Shown here: one piece after another, positions 11,671-24,685 of the stretch
Numbering within the stretch: the stretch's first letter is position 1
How the letters are laid out: each line of letters begins with the position of its first letter
Assembly: GCA_025201375.1 (NCBI GenBank)
Contig: JAIWZP010000041.1
Coordinates: 186,001 to 250,000 of the forward strand
Origin: Gongronella butleri
Lineage: Eukaryota > Mucoromycota > Mucoromycetes > Mucorales > Cunninghamellaceae
Length of the DNA: 64,000 bases
Direction: 5' to 3'
Translations under genes and position numbers: made by a program
Notes under the pieces: generated by a model
What the model was told of the DNA's origin: nothing
Databases searched by the model: none
What the model saw: only the letters and a program-made list of their open reading frames with translations

Positions 11671-12018
11671 TCATGCAGTGCCTACGGAAGTGCATCGTTG
11701 AGCGTATATTTTGATCCTCATTCCTTTTGTCATTTTTTTTTCAAAGAGGTGTTTTTTTTTACCTTCCGCGCCTTTGCGCAGAGCGGCCAAAAGATCACTC
11801 AGGCGCGTGCGAAGCTTGGTCACCATTGGATCCTCATCCTTGTCAGGTGGGGGCAATTGATCCAGCAGGTATTCGGCTTCGTCAATCGATCTATCAGCAA
11901 AAGTCAATGAGCCGTTTTTCTATAGAATGGCGCGCACTGACACACGAAAAGAAAAAGAAAAAAGGAGAAAAAGACAAGCCAATCGCACGTCTTACAGCAC
12001 AATGGGGCCACGGTTCAT
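11671..12018 (-). CDS. Small 53-residue protein of unknown function
   Basis: Three exons, 12018-11996, 11890-11763 and 11681-11671, keep one frame and give 53 residues. The protein starts MNRGPIVLSIDEAEYLLDQL, then has a DKDEDP turn, a predicted helix with TKLRTRLSDLLAALRK, and ends GAEGTA. The first exon encodes just over seven residues and the last only the final few, so this gene is invisible to simple ORF calling. All three splice junctions fit: GTAAG donor, GATAG acceptor, GTAAAA donor, CGTAG acceptor. The amphipathic composition suggests a helical hairpin or a binding partner. I do not recognise the family. Confidence 0.55.
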
Positions 12019-14136
12019 GTTTGATTTGCTTTCGGAAGAAAGGGCAATGGAAAAGAAAAGAGAGTTGTTTATTTTCGGCCGACAGACATGGGTATGGTCG
12101 CACGAAAAAAGTAAAAAGTCGACAGCCCCTCCCTCATGCTGCCTCATTTGGCAAAGATGTCTTATCGTGTTGAGAATCTGGACCTTTTTTTCTGGCTTGC
12201 ATGGGGCAAATCCCTTTACCAAAATCGTCGTCTTTGCGCAATTTTGCTCCACGACGCGCACCCAAAAAGACAAAAAAAGGAGGAAGGGGGGAGACGAAGA
12301 GGAGGGGATGGAGATGCGGAGGACAAGAGCGGGCAAAAGGGGGATGGTGATGTTGGGAGGACAAAAACATAAAAAAACATGCCATTCATGCAAGATGTGC
12401 TTGCCACGGCGGGGTGCGCGCGCGCGTCATTCTGTTTTTTTTTCCACACTTTCCCTGCTCGTTGCCCCACGCTCATTTACCAGCACTTGCCACCCCTGAA
12501 AGCCAACCGCACACCTTGTTTACGTCTTTTTGCGCGTTATTTTTTTTTACCTTTGTCGAAGGGGGCCTTGTCAACTGACCCGTGAGCAACTCTGAGGTGA
12601 TTTTCGCGCGAAATAAAAAAAGGACCCTGTCACGTGTTCGCGCACCCGTCGTGAAGAAATTGGTGAAGCATTGGGGGCGAAAACAAAGAACGAAAGGGGC
12701 TGATCAATTCGCCGTGATTAACATTTTAACAATATTTCGCGCCGTGTCACCCAAAATAAGACCCATTGGGTGCACGCCCATGGTCCGGCCATTTGCCTAG
12801 CGCGCGGTCATGGGTTCCTTCAACAAAGAAGCAAGCGCGACATCCCTTGCAAAGGCGCAAACACCAGCTAAAAAAGGCAAAGAAGTCGAATTTGGGCCAA
12901 TTTCCCCATTCAAACCTTTGGGGCCTTTTTTTTTGCGGGCTCATCCTAAATTCCATATTTTCCAAAAGTCTTTTTCTCCACAAAAGGGCCTCTGACCCAG
13001 ACCCTCCTGTCATTGAATCATTTGACCTGGCCATGGCGCCCAAACACCTTTTTTTTTTCGCGCTCTCGAACCCCACGGATGATGCCGCATCGGGCAGCCC
13101 ACGCGCTTGACATCCCCATTGACCACAAACAGAGATCGAAAGTCTGTGCCAAAAAGATGACATAATCAGCCATTTTCCGGCCGGTGTGTCGCACAATGCG
13201 CAAAATAAAAAGTAAAAAAGAGAAGAAATGCGGGGACACATGAGACCAAGCATCGGAAACCACCGTCTTTTTCCTCTTCTTCATGACCATGGAGGTGCGT
13301 GTGGACATGCATCGCGTCTCATGACCGCGTGAATCGTGCCAATGGCACGTCAGACCCGATTTTCCGAGGCTTCAGCGTGTCAACGCGAAAAAAGGCTGTT
13401 CCTGAAGGCCAATGGGGGGAGTCATTGCACCGGGGAAAACCCCTGGGGCGCGACGCGCCTTCAAAAAATAAAAAAAATAGAACCCCTTCGCCAAGGTGGT
13501 GGGTCTCGAGCCTCGTGTCATGAGGACACAACGGGTAAAATTGGCGCATTTTCCTCGGGGTGGCGATGTTGACGCGTGCAATTGACCTTTCCAGATGCCG
13601 CTCGGGTGACGCGACCCACCACACCGTTAAATGCACCAAATGGCCGGAAAAATGTTCCTTTTTGTTTTCTTTTCTTGGAAGTTTGAGCGTTTTATGCTAA
13701 ATCCCAACAAGGCAGCTCCCGAATGAGCATGAAAAAAGGCAACTGGAGGACCCTCTTTGCTCAATTGTACGAGCCTCACCTGCAGGCCAGCGCTTTTGGC
13801 GAAGGCCATCCTTGCTGGAAAAGCAAAATCCAAGCGGCGATCGGGCGTAGACCGAGAAAACAACCAGTCATGGCGCGCGACGCGGTTCTGGGCGTGAATT
13901 TATGCGAGCAAGATGCATGAAGAAAGCTGCAACCTGCCAGGCTAGACAAACGGCTTGCTATTATTGCCCGTTTGAGGCAATGGAAGGCAAAAGAACGGCT
14001 TGTATGGGCAGAATGGCGGACTGGGATTGGCAGAAAATCGGCTCAGCAGGTTATTTTTTTAGAGCGCCGTCGCGTCGTTTATTTCCTCTTCCTTCTTCGC
14101 TTTCTTGCTCACCCAACCCCACCGACACTTATTGTC
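12019..14136. other. 2.1 kb stretch without a supported gene
   Basis: No recognisable protein. Moderate open frames exist at 12810-12995 (+) and 13018-13308 (-), but neither has a family match or a splice-consistent extension that I can defend. Isolated splice-like sites occur, for example a TTTTTTTTACC string near 12541. Confidence 0.45.
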
Positions 14137-16804
14137 ATGCATATTTTTCTTACTTTTTCGTTCTCTTCTTATATTCGTGCCGGGCTACGCGCCACTGGGC
14201 TCGCCTTGATACGTACATCGAAGCTTTTGGCGGGATACATACTGCTGGCCGTCATGCCATTCTGGTTTGCGCTCATTTTTGACTTGATTTCTTGGATTCT
14301 CTCTGCGCTAATCAGCCCTATTGTCGTTCCCTTGGTTGAATTCCTCATTCGCCACCTGGTCAGCTTGGCAGCCTTTGCTTGGCTTATGCTATTCGACGAA
14401 CTTGTTAAAGTACGCAAAGCAATTCAAGACGCAATTATAGCATTCACACTTTTTGTATTTTTTTATTTTTTTTATGATATTTTTTTATTTTTTGCTTTGC
14501 AGCCAATTGCCACGTTTATCGGCAAGAAGGTCCTGTCAATTCTCAAGGAGTTCAGAATGAGCTATCACGTGATGACGCCCGACGAAGTAAGTTCATCATC
14601 AATTCTGAAAAAAAAGCCAAAAAAAAAAAAACTCAATTTTTATTTATTTTTTTAGCTTGTGGCTGCCGGGGACCCTGATTGGGTGATCGCTGCCCTTCGT
14701 GCGCGAACTGGCGCGCGACTGGTGCGCGAACAACTGGCTCGCGAGGCTGCTGAAAAAGCGGCAATGGAGAAATCTGCCGCTAAAAAGGCCATTGCAGGGC
14801 AAGCCGCTGCAGAAAATGCCGCCGCAAAAAAAATCATGGCCGGGAAGCCTGCTGCGCAACCGCAGCTCGAAACAACGCGCCCCAAAAGGGTCGATGTTGG
14901 CATCAAAGAGCCGCCAGCGCCAAAAGACGCGACAAAACGACGGGCTGCACCACGCGTTGCGCCAATCACACCGCCGTCGCCGACTTTGAACGACCCGGTC
15001 AAGATCGAATTGGTGACGGAAACCCCTTTTTCGCCAATTTCGCCAATTTTCCCACCACCTTCCATGGCACTGACGCCTCTGTTTGAATTGCCTTTTGTCG
15101 CCACCGAGGCTCGACCACCAGCGCAACTGGAAAGCCTGGAATGCATGTCGTGGGGTGGCCTGCGATTCTCAAAGCACGCTCCTTGGGGGCCAGTGGCTCT
15201 GCTTGCGCATGAGCCAATGCCGGAGCCCGCGATCGCACCGATCTTTGACACGGACGTCGACATGGAATCCTCGGACGGCCCAATCGCCATCGAATGGACC
15301 CCTGCTTTCGATGCGGAAATGCAAATGACGCCCATTGTCTCCGAGGACAGGGAAATGGACACTCCCACCACCAACGTTGACGACGCAGAAATGCCATTGG
15401 CGCGCATTGACGCCAAAGACATGGAAATGGGCACTCCCTCCGCCAATGACGACACGGTGGCCACCGAATGTTCCTCCGTTGGCGATGCAGAAATGCAATT
15501 GGCACCCATTGTCGCCAAAGACATGGACATGGACATGTTCTCCTCCAAGGAGGACCAATTGGTCGAGAAAGACACTTGCGCCGCCAAGAATGATGCGCCT
15601 GCCATCATGCTGATGGATGAGGACGCGAAAAAGGTGCCCGTTTTGAAGACCAATTTGCCCATCCAGGCCAAGATGACGCCGACCACTTTGGAATCCGCCT
15701 CGTCAATCCCGGCCGCAGTCCAGCCGACCACCACCAAGACGCCGTCCAAGCCTGACTCGCTGGTCAACAAGCCCAAACTGGCGCCGCTTTTCAAGCTGGC
15801 ATCGCCAATTTCGCCGGTTTCGTCCACATCCGACGCGTCAGAGCCTGACTCGCCCGACTCATTGGACGCGCCAAAGACGCCCTCGCCCACGTCGTCCAAG
15901 ACTGTTGCACCAGGCTCGTCGAAATCGGCCTCCGCAAAGTCATCGACCGGCTTTACGCCCGTTTTGCCAAAGTCGGCCGCACTCAAAGCGCCGGCCGCTT
16001 CCAAATCCGACTCGCTAGGCCCACTGGACGCGCCAAAGGTGTCGTCCAAGCCCATTGCACCGACGCCGCTCAAGCCGTCGTTTGATTTTACGCCCGTTTC
16101 GTTCAAACTGGCCATGTCTGGTGCAAAGCCCGACTCGCGCGACTCGCAATGGACGCCACCTCCTGCGTCGTCCACGCCTGTCTCGCCGGCATCGTCAAAA
16201 CAGGCCACATCCAAGCCGTTGGGCGTTTTTTAAGCCTGTTACGGTCAAATTGGCCCTGCCCAAATCGTTGACGGCTTTGAAGCCTGATGCGTGCGACGCG
16301 CCAAAGACGCCAGCGCTCTCGTCGCCCAAGCAGGTCTCGCCCAACGCGTCCAAAAAGGCGTCGCCAAAGCATGATTCTTCGGCCGCGTCCAAAAGCGCGC
16401 CGCAAAAGGCATTGTGCGCCGCTTCGCCCGTTTCGCCTGATGCGTCCAAAAAGCCGGCCCCAAAGAAACCATCGTCCGCCGTGCCCGAGAAACTCGCGTT
16501 ACCGCCGAGGACCGCCGCAAAATCCGGCGTCGCTCAGCCCGCTGTGCTCCCTGCAGAGCGCAAGATCCTGACGCCGCGCACCAAATGCGTCCCGAAGCCG
16601 TCGCCGCCCCCTGCACTGAAGGTTGACAAGGATGGGTTCAAGGTCCCGGCGCTACCGACAAAGGCAAAGACGCCAACGGCCAGCACCAGCAGCGCCAATT
16701 CGAAAAAGCCCACGCCCCACGCCGCCAATTGGCCCGCTCCGGCGGTGATGCCGCGCCCATCGATCCCCTCCCCCTCCACGCCTCCTGCGCGTCGCCAGAC
16801 TTGA
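14137..16804 (+). CDS. Membrane-anchored Pro/Ser/Lys-rich low-complexity protein with a frameshift
   Basis: Exons 14137-14409, 14503-14586 and 14656 onward. The N-terminal 90 residues are strongly hydrophobic, with two or more membrane segments (for example LLAGYILLAVMPFWFALIF). After a short conserved-looking stretch (VLSILKEFRMSYHVM) comes an Ala/Lys helix (EAAEKAAMEKSAAKKA) and hundreds of residues rich in Pro, Ser, Lys and Thr, with repeats built around SP, SK, PKTP and DSP. The frame stops at 16233 in a run of six T, but the same style of sequence continues in the next frame to a stop at 16804. A +1 shift there would join them. Either an assembly error, a real mutation or recoding is possible. 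A hairpin anchor with a disordered cytoplasmic tail is inferred. Family not recognised. Confidence 0.6.
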
Positions 16805-16966
16805 TACCCGCGCGCAATCTCGCCTCAAATTTCTTTTCTTCTCGACCACAAGACCTTGGCAAGACGTAATTTCTTTGTTTCTTGGACCGCTGAACTATCT
16901 GTTATTCTATTTATCTATTCGCGATCTCAGCGCGATCGATCTTGGTAAGAGATCGCGAAACAGTCT

Positions 16967-17001
<35 letters not shown>

Positions 17002-19731
17002 GATCGCAGCTTTATTCACTTCTTCTTAGCCGCTCTTGGTCGCTTCCTCTCGATTGCCTGCTTACTACGTCCATCAGAATAAATCAATTCAATAGGTATA
17101 TCTCTATTGTCGGGCACTGCAAGACGTGCTATTAGGGCAGAGGAGCATCCATTAATACCTGTAGAGTGTAAATTAATAAGCATCATGTGCGTGTGATCCA
17201 CGCCAGTTCTGTCGTCAATTGAGGCGGTTTTCCGCTCAAAAAGCTTGTTTTCTGACCGTTGCGGAAATAGCCTGAGGATCTACGTAGTCATTTATGTTCT
17301 TTTTTGTTCTTTTGACTGCCATGAATGTTGGTTGCCGAGTGTATGATAGAGCACGCTTGATGAACAAAAAAAAAAAAAACGAGTTTCATGGTAAAAGTTG
17401 TCGGCAATTGTTGCCAAAATGACAATGAACAAGGCAAATCGCCATTTTCTAGGCAGACAACAGATCGATGGTGAAACTAATCGTACAGCACGCAAATGGC
17501 AGTCCTTGAGCATCTATCGCACGCTCCGTTTAATGCTCAGCAGCTCGTGCGGTATGGAAATACATACAAAAGCTCCAAAATATGCATCAATTCGGGATTT
17601 TTGGTGTTAAAGCGATCCCACCTCTGTAAAAGTCGCTCATGTAGTCCGCCTTGGCCATGAAAACCATACACAAAAGATAAAGTGTGCAAGTCAGTTTAAG
17701 GAGAAGATACAATCAAAAAATGAGAGTTAAATTTGTAAAATTGGACTTGACAAGGGAATGGTTTAAAAATGCACGTGTTGACAATAGATGAGAGAAGTCT
17801 AGTTCGCATGCTTAACGTGCTGTGTGAAAAAAACGTGGCTCCAAAGCATCCTTTTTTCTTGTTTTACGCAAATATGCCGGTAAATTCAAAATACGCTTGC
17901 GACGCGATATCCATGCACTGCAGATCCCCGAAACGCGCCTTGGTGTGAAGTTGCAGAGTAGAAAATTTGAGTGGGACATGATTTTTAACCGAGTCAAAGT
18001 CACCAACGCGCACCGCATACAAAATCAGAAATCAGCCATGTCGAGCTCCAAAACAAAAATCGAAAAAAACAGGTCCCCAGATTTGCGTCAAACTCTCCCA
18101 CAAGATAAAGAGAATGGTGAAACCACGAGAAATCCCAAAATGGACCATGATCCGTCTGGTCATTGACGAGCCATGGGCAATTTTAGATTTAATTTCAAAG
18201 GCGAATTGCACAGGAAGAACGGGCTCAAATATCCCCGCTGACGCGTCAACTAGCAAGATTTTTTTTTTGTATAGTGGCGTCAACTAGCAAGAGGGACGCC
18301 AGGCGCACGGGTTTGATTAGGAACAGGCGCGTGTAACTGGATGACTGACACGGTTTATCACGCATCAAAAAATCCCTATAGTTTTAGAACCGTGTCAAAG
18401 ATGCCAAAAGTCGATTTTTTCAGAGATCACCAATGTCCATTACGCAGCAAGTCATGCTCTTTCTGGTGATGTGACTTTCGAGGCACTGTGACCAATTTTC
18501 GTCAACTTTTCCTTGAGGAGAAAAAAAGAGGCAAATTGCATTTTACGCGACAACCAGCCGATGCACCCCCGTTTCTTATTGCATTTCTAACGGTTAATAG
18601 AGTGAGTTTGCCATACGGTTGAATGGCGTGGCAATCTGAGGACCTAAATTTCAGGATTTTCCGCGGGTCGACTGTACCTCTTGGAAAATTGGCGATTTTC
18701 GAAAATGGTCGTTGCGCGCCATCTATCGACCGCGACGCTGCAAGGGTGGGTTCATTTGAATAAGAATGCGTGGAATCGTTGATACAAAAGGTTTATTCTC
18801 TAAAAAATTGCACAAAAATTGTCAAAAGAGCAAAATACTATAAAAAAGGGGAAATTGTGATTTTCTCGAGCCCGTGCGTGCTGCCTTGCTTCCGGTGACC
18901 ACTTCTACGCAAGAGTAACGCGCCAAAGCACATTTTTTACTTTTAGGTGACCCAGCACTATGATGCATGGAACGAAAAGTAATTGACGGCCAAAATTGCT
19001 TTTTACTGACACCCTTTATTTTCTTGGTGGGATCACGGCCAGTTGAATCGAGCCTTAATAGAAAGTAAACGTGTCTCCAAGATGCATCGAAATGGTAAAA
19101 ACGGATTTGGTGTACAGTAGCACCACTCCCTATGTCATTTTTTACGGAAACCCGCGACTGCTTGCTATCCACAAGTGCAATAATAATAAAATCAATTATT
19201 TCAAGTAGCTTCAATATGGAGCTTGGAATTGAATAAAAACGCATCAGCCATTACATCGTCTGATGACAATAATGCTAAGTTTTCATTTTTACTTGCTTTT
19301 TTTTTTACCGATTGCTGCAAGTCAATGTGACGAGACTTGCTTTAATTAATTGCCCACGACAAGCATTACAAATCTATCCATTACAGTGCTTGTGAAAAAC
19401 GAAGAGTTTCGCCGGGGAATCGCGAATAAGCACTGGATGGTGACGCGACGCGTCTTTTTTTGGACACGGAAGCGCGTGACGTTGTACAGAGTTCTCCTTT
19501 TTTTGGGTGTGGCGGGCGTGCGGAATCCTGCCGCCGGATAGGGCAGGTTGACATTGGCGGGGCGTGGGGATTTGGCCAATGACCAAGTGACATGCTTTCT
19601 ACTTCACAGCGAATCGCCGCCAAAACTCAGCAAGCCCAAGGAAAAAAAAAACAGGGCTGTCATCATACCTCCTCAATTTGCACCTCTTTTTACATTTTTC
19701 CACTTTTTTCTTTGTACTTGTTTGCGTCGGT
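16805..19731. other. 2.9 kb spacer with repeat family 2
   Basis: No gene recognised. It holds a T run (about 16969-16999) ending in TTTAG and one copy of repeat family 2 (17555-18750). Short frames show no family resemblance. Confidence 0.55.
17555..18750. repeat. Dispersed repeat family 2, copy A
   Basis: This stretch matches 53285-54450 in the same orientation. Landmarks in order are ATCAATTCGGGATT (17587 and 53321), AGGGAATGGTTT against ATGGAATGGTTT, TTTGATTAGGAAC or its variant (18313 and 54017), GGTTTATCACGC, ATGGCGTGGCAATCTGA (18624 and 54330) and CCTTGGAAAATT-like strings. Divergence is high and no long frame is shared. It may be an old non-autonomous element or segmental duplication. 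Ends are approximate. Confidence 0.65.
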
Positions 19732-22401
19732 ATGGCCGAATACACTTACGACGAGGAAGGATTCAATTTCCTGTATTTCCTTCTATCTGTCGTGTCTATC
19801 GCGCTGATCCCCACCACTCTCTACACCCTTTACACACTCGTTCCCTCTGCCGGTAATGTTCTTGGCCCCCCCCATCGTCGCAACCCATCTCTCATCGCCC
19901 AATTTTTTTTCTTAGCCAACAAGAAGAAGAACCTATGCCAGTGTGCACCTTGTAGACGCGAGCGCGAAAAGTTTGCAAAGACCAACACAAAGAAGAAGAA
20001 TTTGGTCACGCCAAAGTAAGCGTTGCGCCTGGTTGTGTCCAAATTCCTATGCTGACCACGTCTTTTTTTTCTTTTCAGGGCTGTGTTCTTGGTGCTGGGT
20101 TGGATTGCCTTTGGCCTGCTGGCATACCAGGTGTCCAAGGCCGAAACGAAGAATTTGACTTGGGATCCCTATGATATTTTAGGCATCAGCGAGGTAAGAC
20201 GGCGAAACAACAGCCATTGCGCGCCCCCCCCATTGGCATGCTCATCACGCAATTCCGATCGCTAGGGCGCCGAGATGGCCGAGATCAAGAAGGTGTACCG
20301 CAAATTGTCGCTCGTTTATCACCCTGACAAGGCCCCCGAGGAATTCGCAAAGGAATATGAAGAGAAATTTATTCAGATCAGCAAGGCCTACCAAGTGTAA
20401 GTGCGCATTTGCCACTAGAAATGAACAAAATTGTTCATTTTTTGCAATTTTTCTTTTCCTCCTCTAGCTTGACAGACGATGACATCCGCAAGAATTATGA
20501 AGAATTTGGCCATCCTGACGGCAAGCAATCGTTTTCCATGGGCGTTGCTCTCCCCCGCGCACTCGTGGAGTCTGGCAACAACAAGTGGGTGTTGGCCTTT
20601 TATGCTCTTGCTTTTGGTCTCGGCTTGCCCTACTACATTGTACGACGCGACAATGAGAAGAAAAAAGAAGCGCGTGACTCAATTATCTGTTTTATTTCGC
20701 ATAGGCTCAATGGTGGAACCGATCGCGTCGCCAGACAAAGGACAAGATTTTGAATACGACCATGGGTACCTTTGTTAAGGGTCTCAAGGAAAATGACGAT
20801 CTCAAGAGTAAGAAAGGAAAAAAAAAAAAAAAAAAAAGGAGGCGAGAGGGCTCGTCGGCAATTGGGTTGGCTGACGCGTCAAATCTTAATTTTTTTTTTA
20901 ATTGCAGATCTGATCAGCTTGCTGTCCAAGGCGCAAGAATTCAAGGAGAGCGTCGCCTACACGGACGCCGACGCCCAAGCTTTGAAGCGCATTGACGTTG
21001 CCATCATTGACGAATTAGATCAGCGCTTTGGCGAGAAGTTTGACCGAGACAGCGAGGTAAAATGCCCCATTTTTATGAGGAATGATTGGGTTCTCACCCT
21101 CTTTTTGTCATTTACAGTCTGTGCCTGGTTCTCAGCGCAAGGCACGCACGCTTCTGTATGCCTATTTGCTACGCATTGACTTGGCTAGCAAGAATGTTCA
21201 GGCCGAAACCTTGGTGCAAGGTAAATGCAAAACGCGCCTCAATTCGCGTCGCTTGTAATTTCATGCCTTTTTTTTTTCTTTCTAAAGATCAATTGTTCAT
21301 TGTTGAGCGCTCTGTGCACCTGATGCAGGGTCTGCTTCAGATTGCCACGGTGAAGCAATGGCTGACGGTGGCGGTTGCACTGATGAATTTGCAGCAAGAC
21401 TTGCTCCAGGCGCTGTATCCCGGTGACGCCAGCATCAAGCAGCTCCCTCATGTCCAACAATCGCTCATTCGCCGCTACACCCGAATGAAAAAGAAGCAAA
21501 TCCGCTCCGTTCAGCAAATGCTCGATCTCGATGAATCCGAGCGCAAGTCGTATCTGTCACCTTTGAACCAAGATGACTATTTGGATGTCATCGAGGTTGC
21601 GCAGCGCATCCCTAGACTCTCCGTTAAAAAGGCGGTCTTCAAGGGTAAAGAAAGAGTCAAAAAATGCAAAAAGACGTGATCTCACACTTTATTTTCTTCT
21701 TTTTCTTTTGCTTTTTCTTTCTTTTTTTGCTAGTCATTGGCGACAAGATCATCACGACGGCTGCAATCATCACGTTTGTGCTCAAGTTGAAGAATGGCCA
21801 GGTGCAGGATGTGGAGATCCGCGACTACAATGACAGCGAGGATGAGGATGAGTTTGATGAGCAAGGCGAGACCAAGAACAAAGACGACAAGGAAGAAGTT
21901 GACGAGGCCAATGGCTTGCCTGTGGCTCACACGCCGTATTATCCTGGCGAGAAGAAGCCGTACTGGTGGATTTTCCTCGGCGACCCCAAGGTGAACCGCA
22001 TTCTCGTGCCTCCCCGCAAAGTGACCGACATCGTGGACGAAAAGACCATTCGCGTGCCATTTGCTGGCCCTCCAAAGGCCGGCACCTATACCTTCTCGCT
22101 GTTTGTCAAGTCGGACACATACGCTGGCACGGATATTCTGCAGGACATCCAATTGACCGTCAAGGAACCCTCGGCCCTTCCCGAAGAAGATGACGTCGAC
22201 GACTCCATCTCCGACCCCGAGGAGGACTCCATTGCCGGCCAGATGAAGCTCATGCGTGAGCAAGGCCTGGCGTCTGCTCTGGCCGGAGGCTCTGCCGCCG
22301 CGGTTGCCCAGCAGTCCGAGAAAAAGAAGAAGAAGAAGAAGCAATTGCAAGAAGAAGACGATATCGACAGCAGTGACAGCGACAGTGACGACGATGAATG
22401 A
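19732..22401 (+). CDS. SEC63: Protein-translocation protein SEC63
   Basis: ER membrane J-protein that recruits BiP/Kar2 to the Sec61 channel for post-translational import. Ten exons: 19732-19852, 19916-20015, 20079-20193, 20266-20396, 20468-20639, 20705-20807, 20908-21056, 21118-21220, 21288-21644, 21734-22401. They give 672 residues, close to yeast Sec63. An N-terminal membrane helix is followed by a Cys-containing cytosolic loop, a second helix, and a lumenal J domain with HPD at about 131-133. The third membrane helix ([18 protein letters not shown]) comes next, then the Sec63/Brl domain. The tail is acidic ([10 protein letters not shown]), which in yeast binds Sec62. A poly(A) signal lies just after the stop. 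Confidence 0.97.
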
Positions 22402-22413
22402 GCCCTTTGAACA

Positions 22414-22419
22414 AATAAA
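22414..22419 (+). terminator. Poly(A) signal of SEC63
   Basis: AATAAA 13 bases after the SEC63 stop codon. Confidence 0.6.
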
Positions 22420-23026
22420 TCGCTGACTTTTTTTTTTTCATGGAATTCGTGTAAAAGCGAAAAATGCGCGCGCGTCACAACGCATCCGGTATCCAGGGCA
22501 ACTGCGTGTCACATTTTTGCGTGGACAACCTGGAAAAATTTAGGAGCCCAATTGGCTGAGCTGAGAAAAAAAAGGGAATGGGAGGCTTGGACCCAGCCGT
22601 GACACTATAAAAGGGCATTTTTTCGCCTTTTTTCTTTTCTTTTTTTCTTTGGAAAACTTCGTGGGTCCTCGCGGTCCGGTCTCGTTATGATGAAGGGATT
22701 CTTGCATGAACTTTTAATCAGTGAGGTCGGATTGACTCTCCAGAAAAATGATGAGATACTATAGTAAAACCCCCAAGTTACGTCGTTTGGCATTGACTCT
22801 TGGGGACCAAAGGGTGTCCAAAATTCTTTTACCTGTTGCAATTAAATGGAAATGAAAAAAAAGGCGAGAGAGCCAGAGAAACTACCCTTTATTCACAGAT
22901 TGATGCGCTTGCAATCAAGATGGGGAAGGGGTAAGCAGGTTCGTGTGGTGGAATGCTGAAAGGAAAGGAGGGAAGATGATGCTGATGGGGGAGGAAATGG
23001 CCGGAAAAGAGGGTCGTTCGCGCTTT
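22420..23026. other. Spacer between convergent SEC63 and FEN1
   Basis: 3' flanks of two convergent genes. No further gene seen. Confidence 0.6.
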
Positions 23027-24503
23027 TTACTTGCGGCGCTTTTTCAAGTTTTTGCTGTCTGCACCGGCCCCACCCTAAAAAAAACATATTGTGAGAAGGA
23101 TGTGGGATGTAATTGTGCCAATTTCAATTGTTCTTTACTCGTTTTTTGGTGCCTGTTGCCTTGGGGGTCTCCTTTTTGGGTGTTGCGCCGGGCTGTGCCT
23201 TAAAAAAGTCCATCATCCGGCTCTGCGTTGCCTTGCCGATGTTTTTTGACAGCCTCTCGCAGCCTTTGCGGATGCGCTCCTCACTTTCAATGGAGAGAAA
23301 AAAAAAAAAGTGAGTATGGCGCGCTTTCATTTGTTTTCTGTCTTACTTGAAGCCCTTTTCGCGGACCATGAATTGGACGACCTCGTCGACGTCGGGTTCC
23401 TCCCATTTGAGATCATAAGTCGAGCCATCGGTGACTTCGGGGACCAAGAACAGCTCGCGCGCCTCGGCATACGCCCAATTCTCGGGGATGGCAGCCTTGA
23501 GCTTCTCGGGCAGGTGCTGGATGGCGGCATCAATCGTCTTGTATTCCTTAATCATCTGCAGCGCCCTATGTGGGCCCACGCCTTTGATGCTTTCCACATA
23601 ATCGCAGCCCATGAGAATGCACAGGTCGATGAACTAGTAAAAAAAAAAAAAAATAGAAAAAGAAAAAAAGGACGCGGTCAGACGCGGCCAAAAATCAAAA
23701 AGGACGCGACGCGACGCGTTTTGACTATTTTTTTTTTGCTTGTTTTTTACCTGTTCCTTTGTGAATTCGAGGCCATCCAGGACCTTTTGCAGCTCGAACT
23801 CCTGGATGGGGACCTTGCGTTGCTCGGCGTCGGTGAGATGGCGCATGAGAATGGGGGAGCCAAAGGTGAGCGTATCCATGTCCTCCGAGGCAGCGGCATA
23901 GACCTTGCCAGCGCGGACAAGTTCGGCGCATTGAGCCTCTGCTTCGCAAGGGGCATTGACATAAGGGATGCCCATGGCCTTGAGCAGGCGCTTGCACTCC
24001 TCATTGTGCTCCGTCGTCACGCGGACTGTACGCTTGGTGAATCGCAACATGTCCTCGGCGGTGCCTTCCTCCTTGGCCGCCTCGAGCTTCTCCAACGCAT
24101 CTTCTTTGCGCGCCTTGCGCTTCGTCAATTCGTGCGATTTCATCTTGGGCGGCTTGCCATCAAACACGTACACGGGCTTGATGCCATTTTCCACCATGCG
24201 CACCGTGCGATAGAAGAAACCCATCAAATGACTACAAAAAATTCAATTTAATTACCCATTTCTCTTTTATTTTAAGCCCCCCCCTTGAACCCAACTGCCC
24301 TCGCTAAAAACATACCTTGTCGTTTCACCGGCCTCGTTCATAAGCATATTGCCGTCCTGCTGGCGCACGGCGATCATAAACTGGTATATACACATGGACG
24401 CGTCAATGGCCACCTTGCGGCCAAAGTGGCTCTTGATCTCGCTCGTTTTGATGGCGCCAGGCACATTTTCCGAAATCAGTCGAGTGAGACCTTGAATACC
24501 CAT
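23027..24503 (-). CDS. FEN1: Flap endonuclease 1
   Basis: Structure-specific nuclease that removes 5' flaps in Okazaki-fragment maturation and base-excision repair. Five exons, 24503-24316, 24231-23751, 23633-23347, 23283-23139 and 23074-23027, give 382 residues. The start [10 protein letters not shown] is essential in the family because the N-terminus is threaded into the active site. The N domain has VAIDAS with Asp34, then VYVFDGKPP; the I domain has EAEAQ and [10 protein letters not shown]. The helix-hairpin-helix follows at MGCDYV and [15 protein letters not shown]-binding PIP box, QSRMMDFF, sits near residue 340 and a basic nuclear signal (KNLKKRRK) ends the protein. All key acidic residues are present. 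PPE1 lies upstream on the same strand. Confidence 0.97.
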
Positions 24504-24685
24504 GGTGTTGTATGAAAAAAAAGGAAACGAAAAAGGGGAACGAGTGGGAAAAGAGGGCAAAAAGAAAAGAGAAACAAATGCAATAAAGGGCCACCCGTGT
24601 GTGTGTTTTCCAATGAACCCGGGATTCACACTCCGCCGCTCCCGTAAGAAAAAAAGACACGCGTCACGCGTCATTGGCATGAAAA

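Noticed and set aside
14652..16214. 520-codon open frame on -
   Set aside because: Antisense of the Pro/Ser/Lys-rich protein. Its Ser/Gly/Val-rich translation follows from the codon bias of the sense gene.
23310..24251. 313-codon frame on + across FEN1
   Set aside because: Antisense to FEN1, whose exons and motifs are unambiguous.
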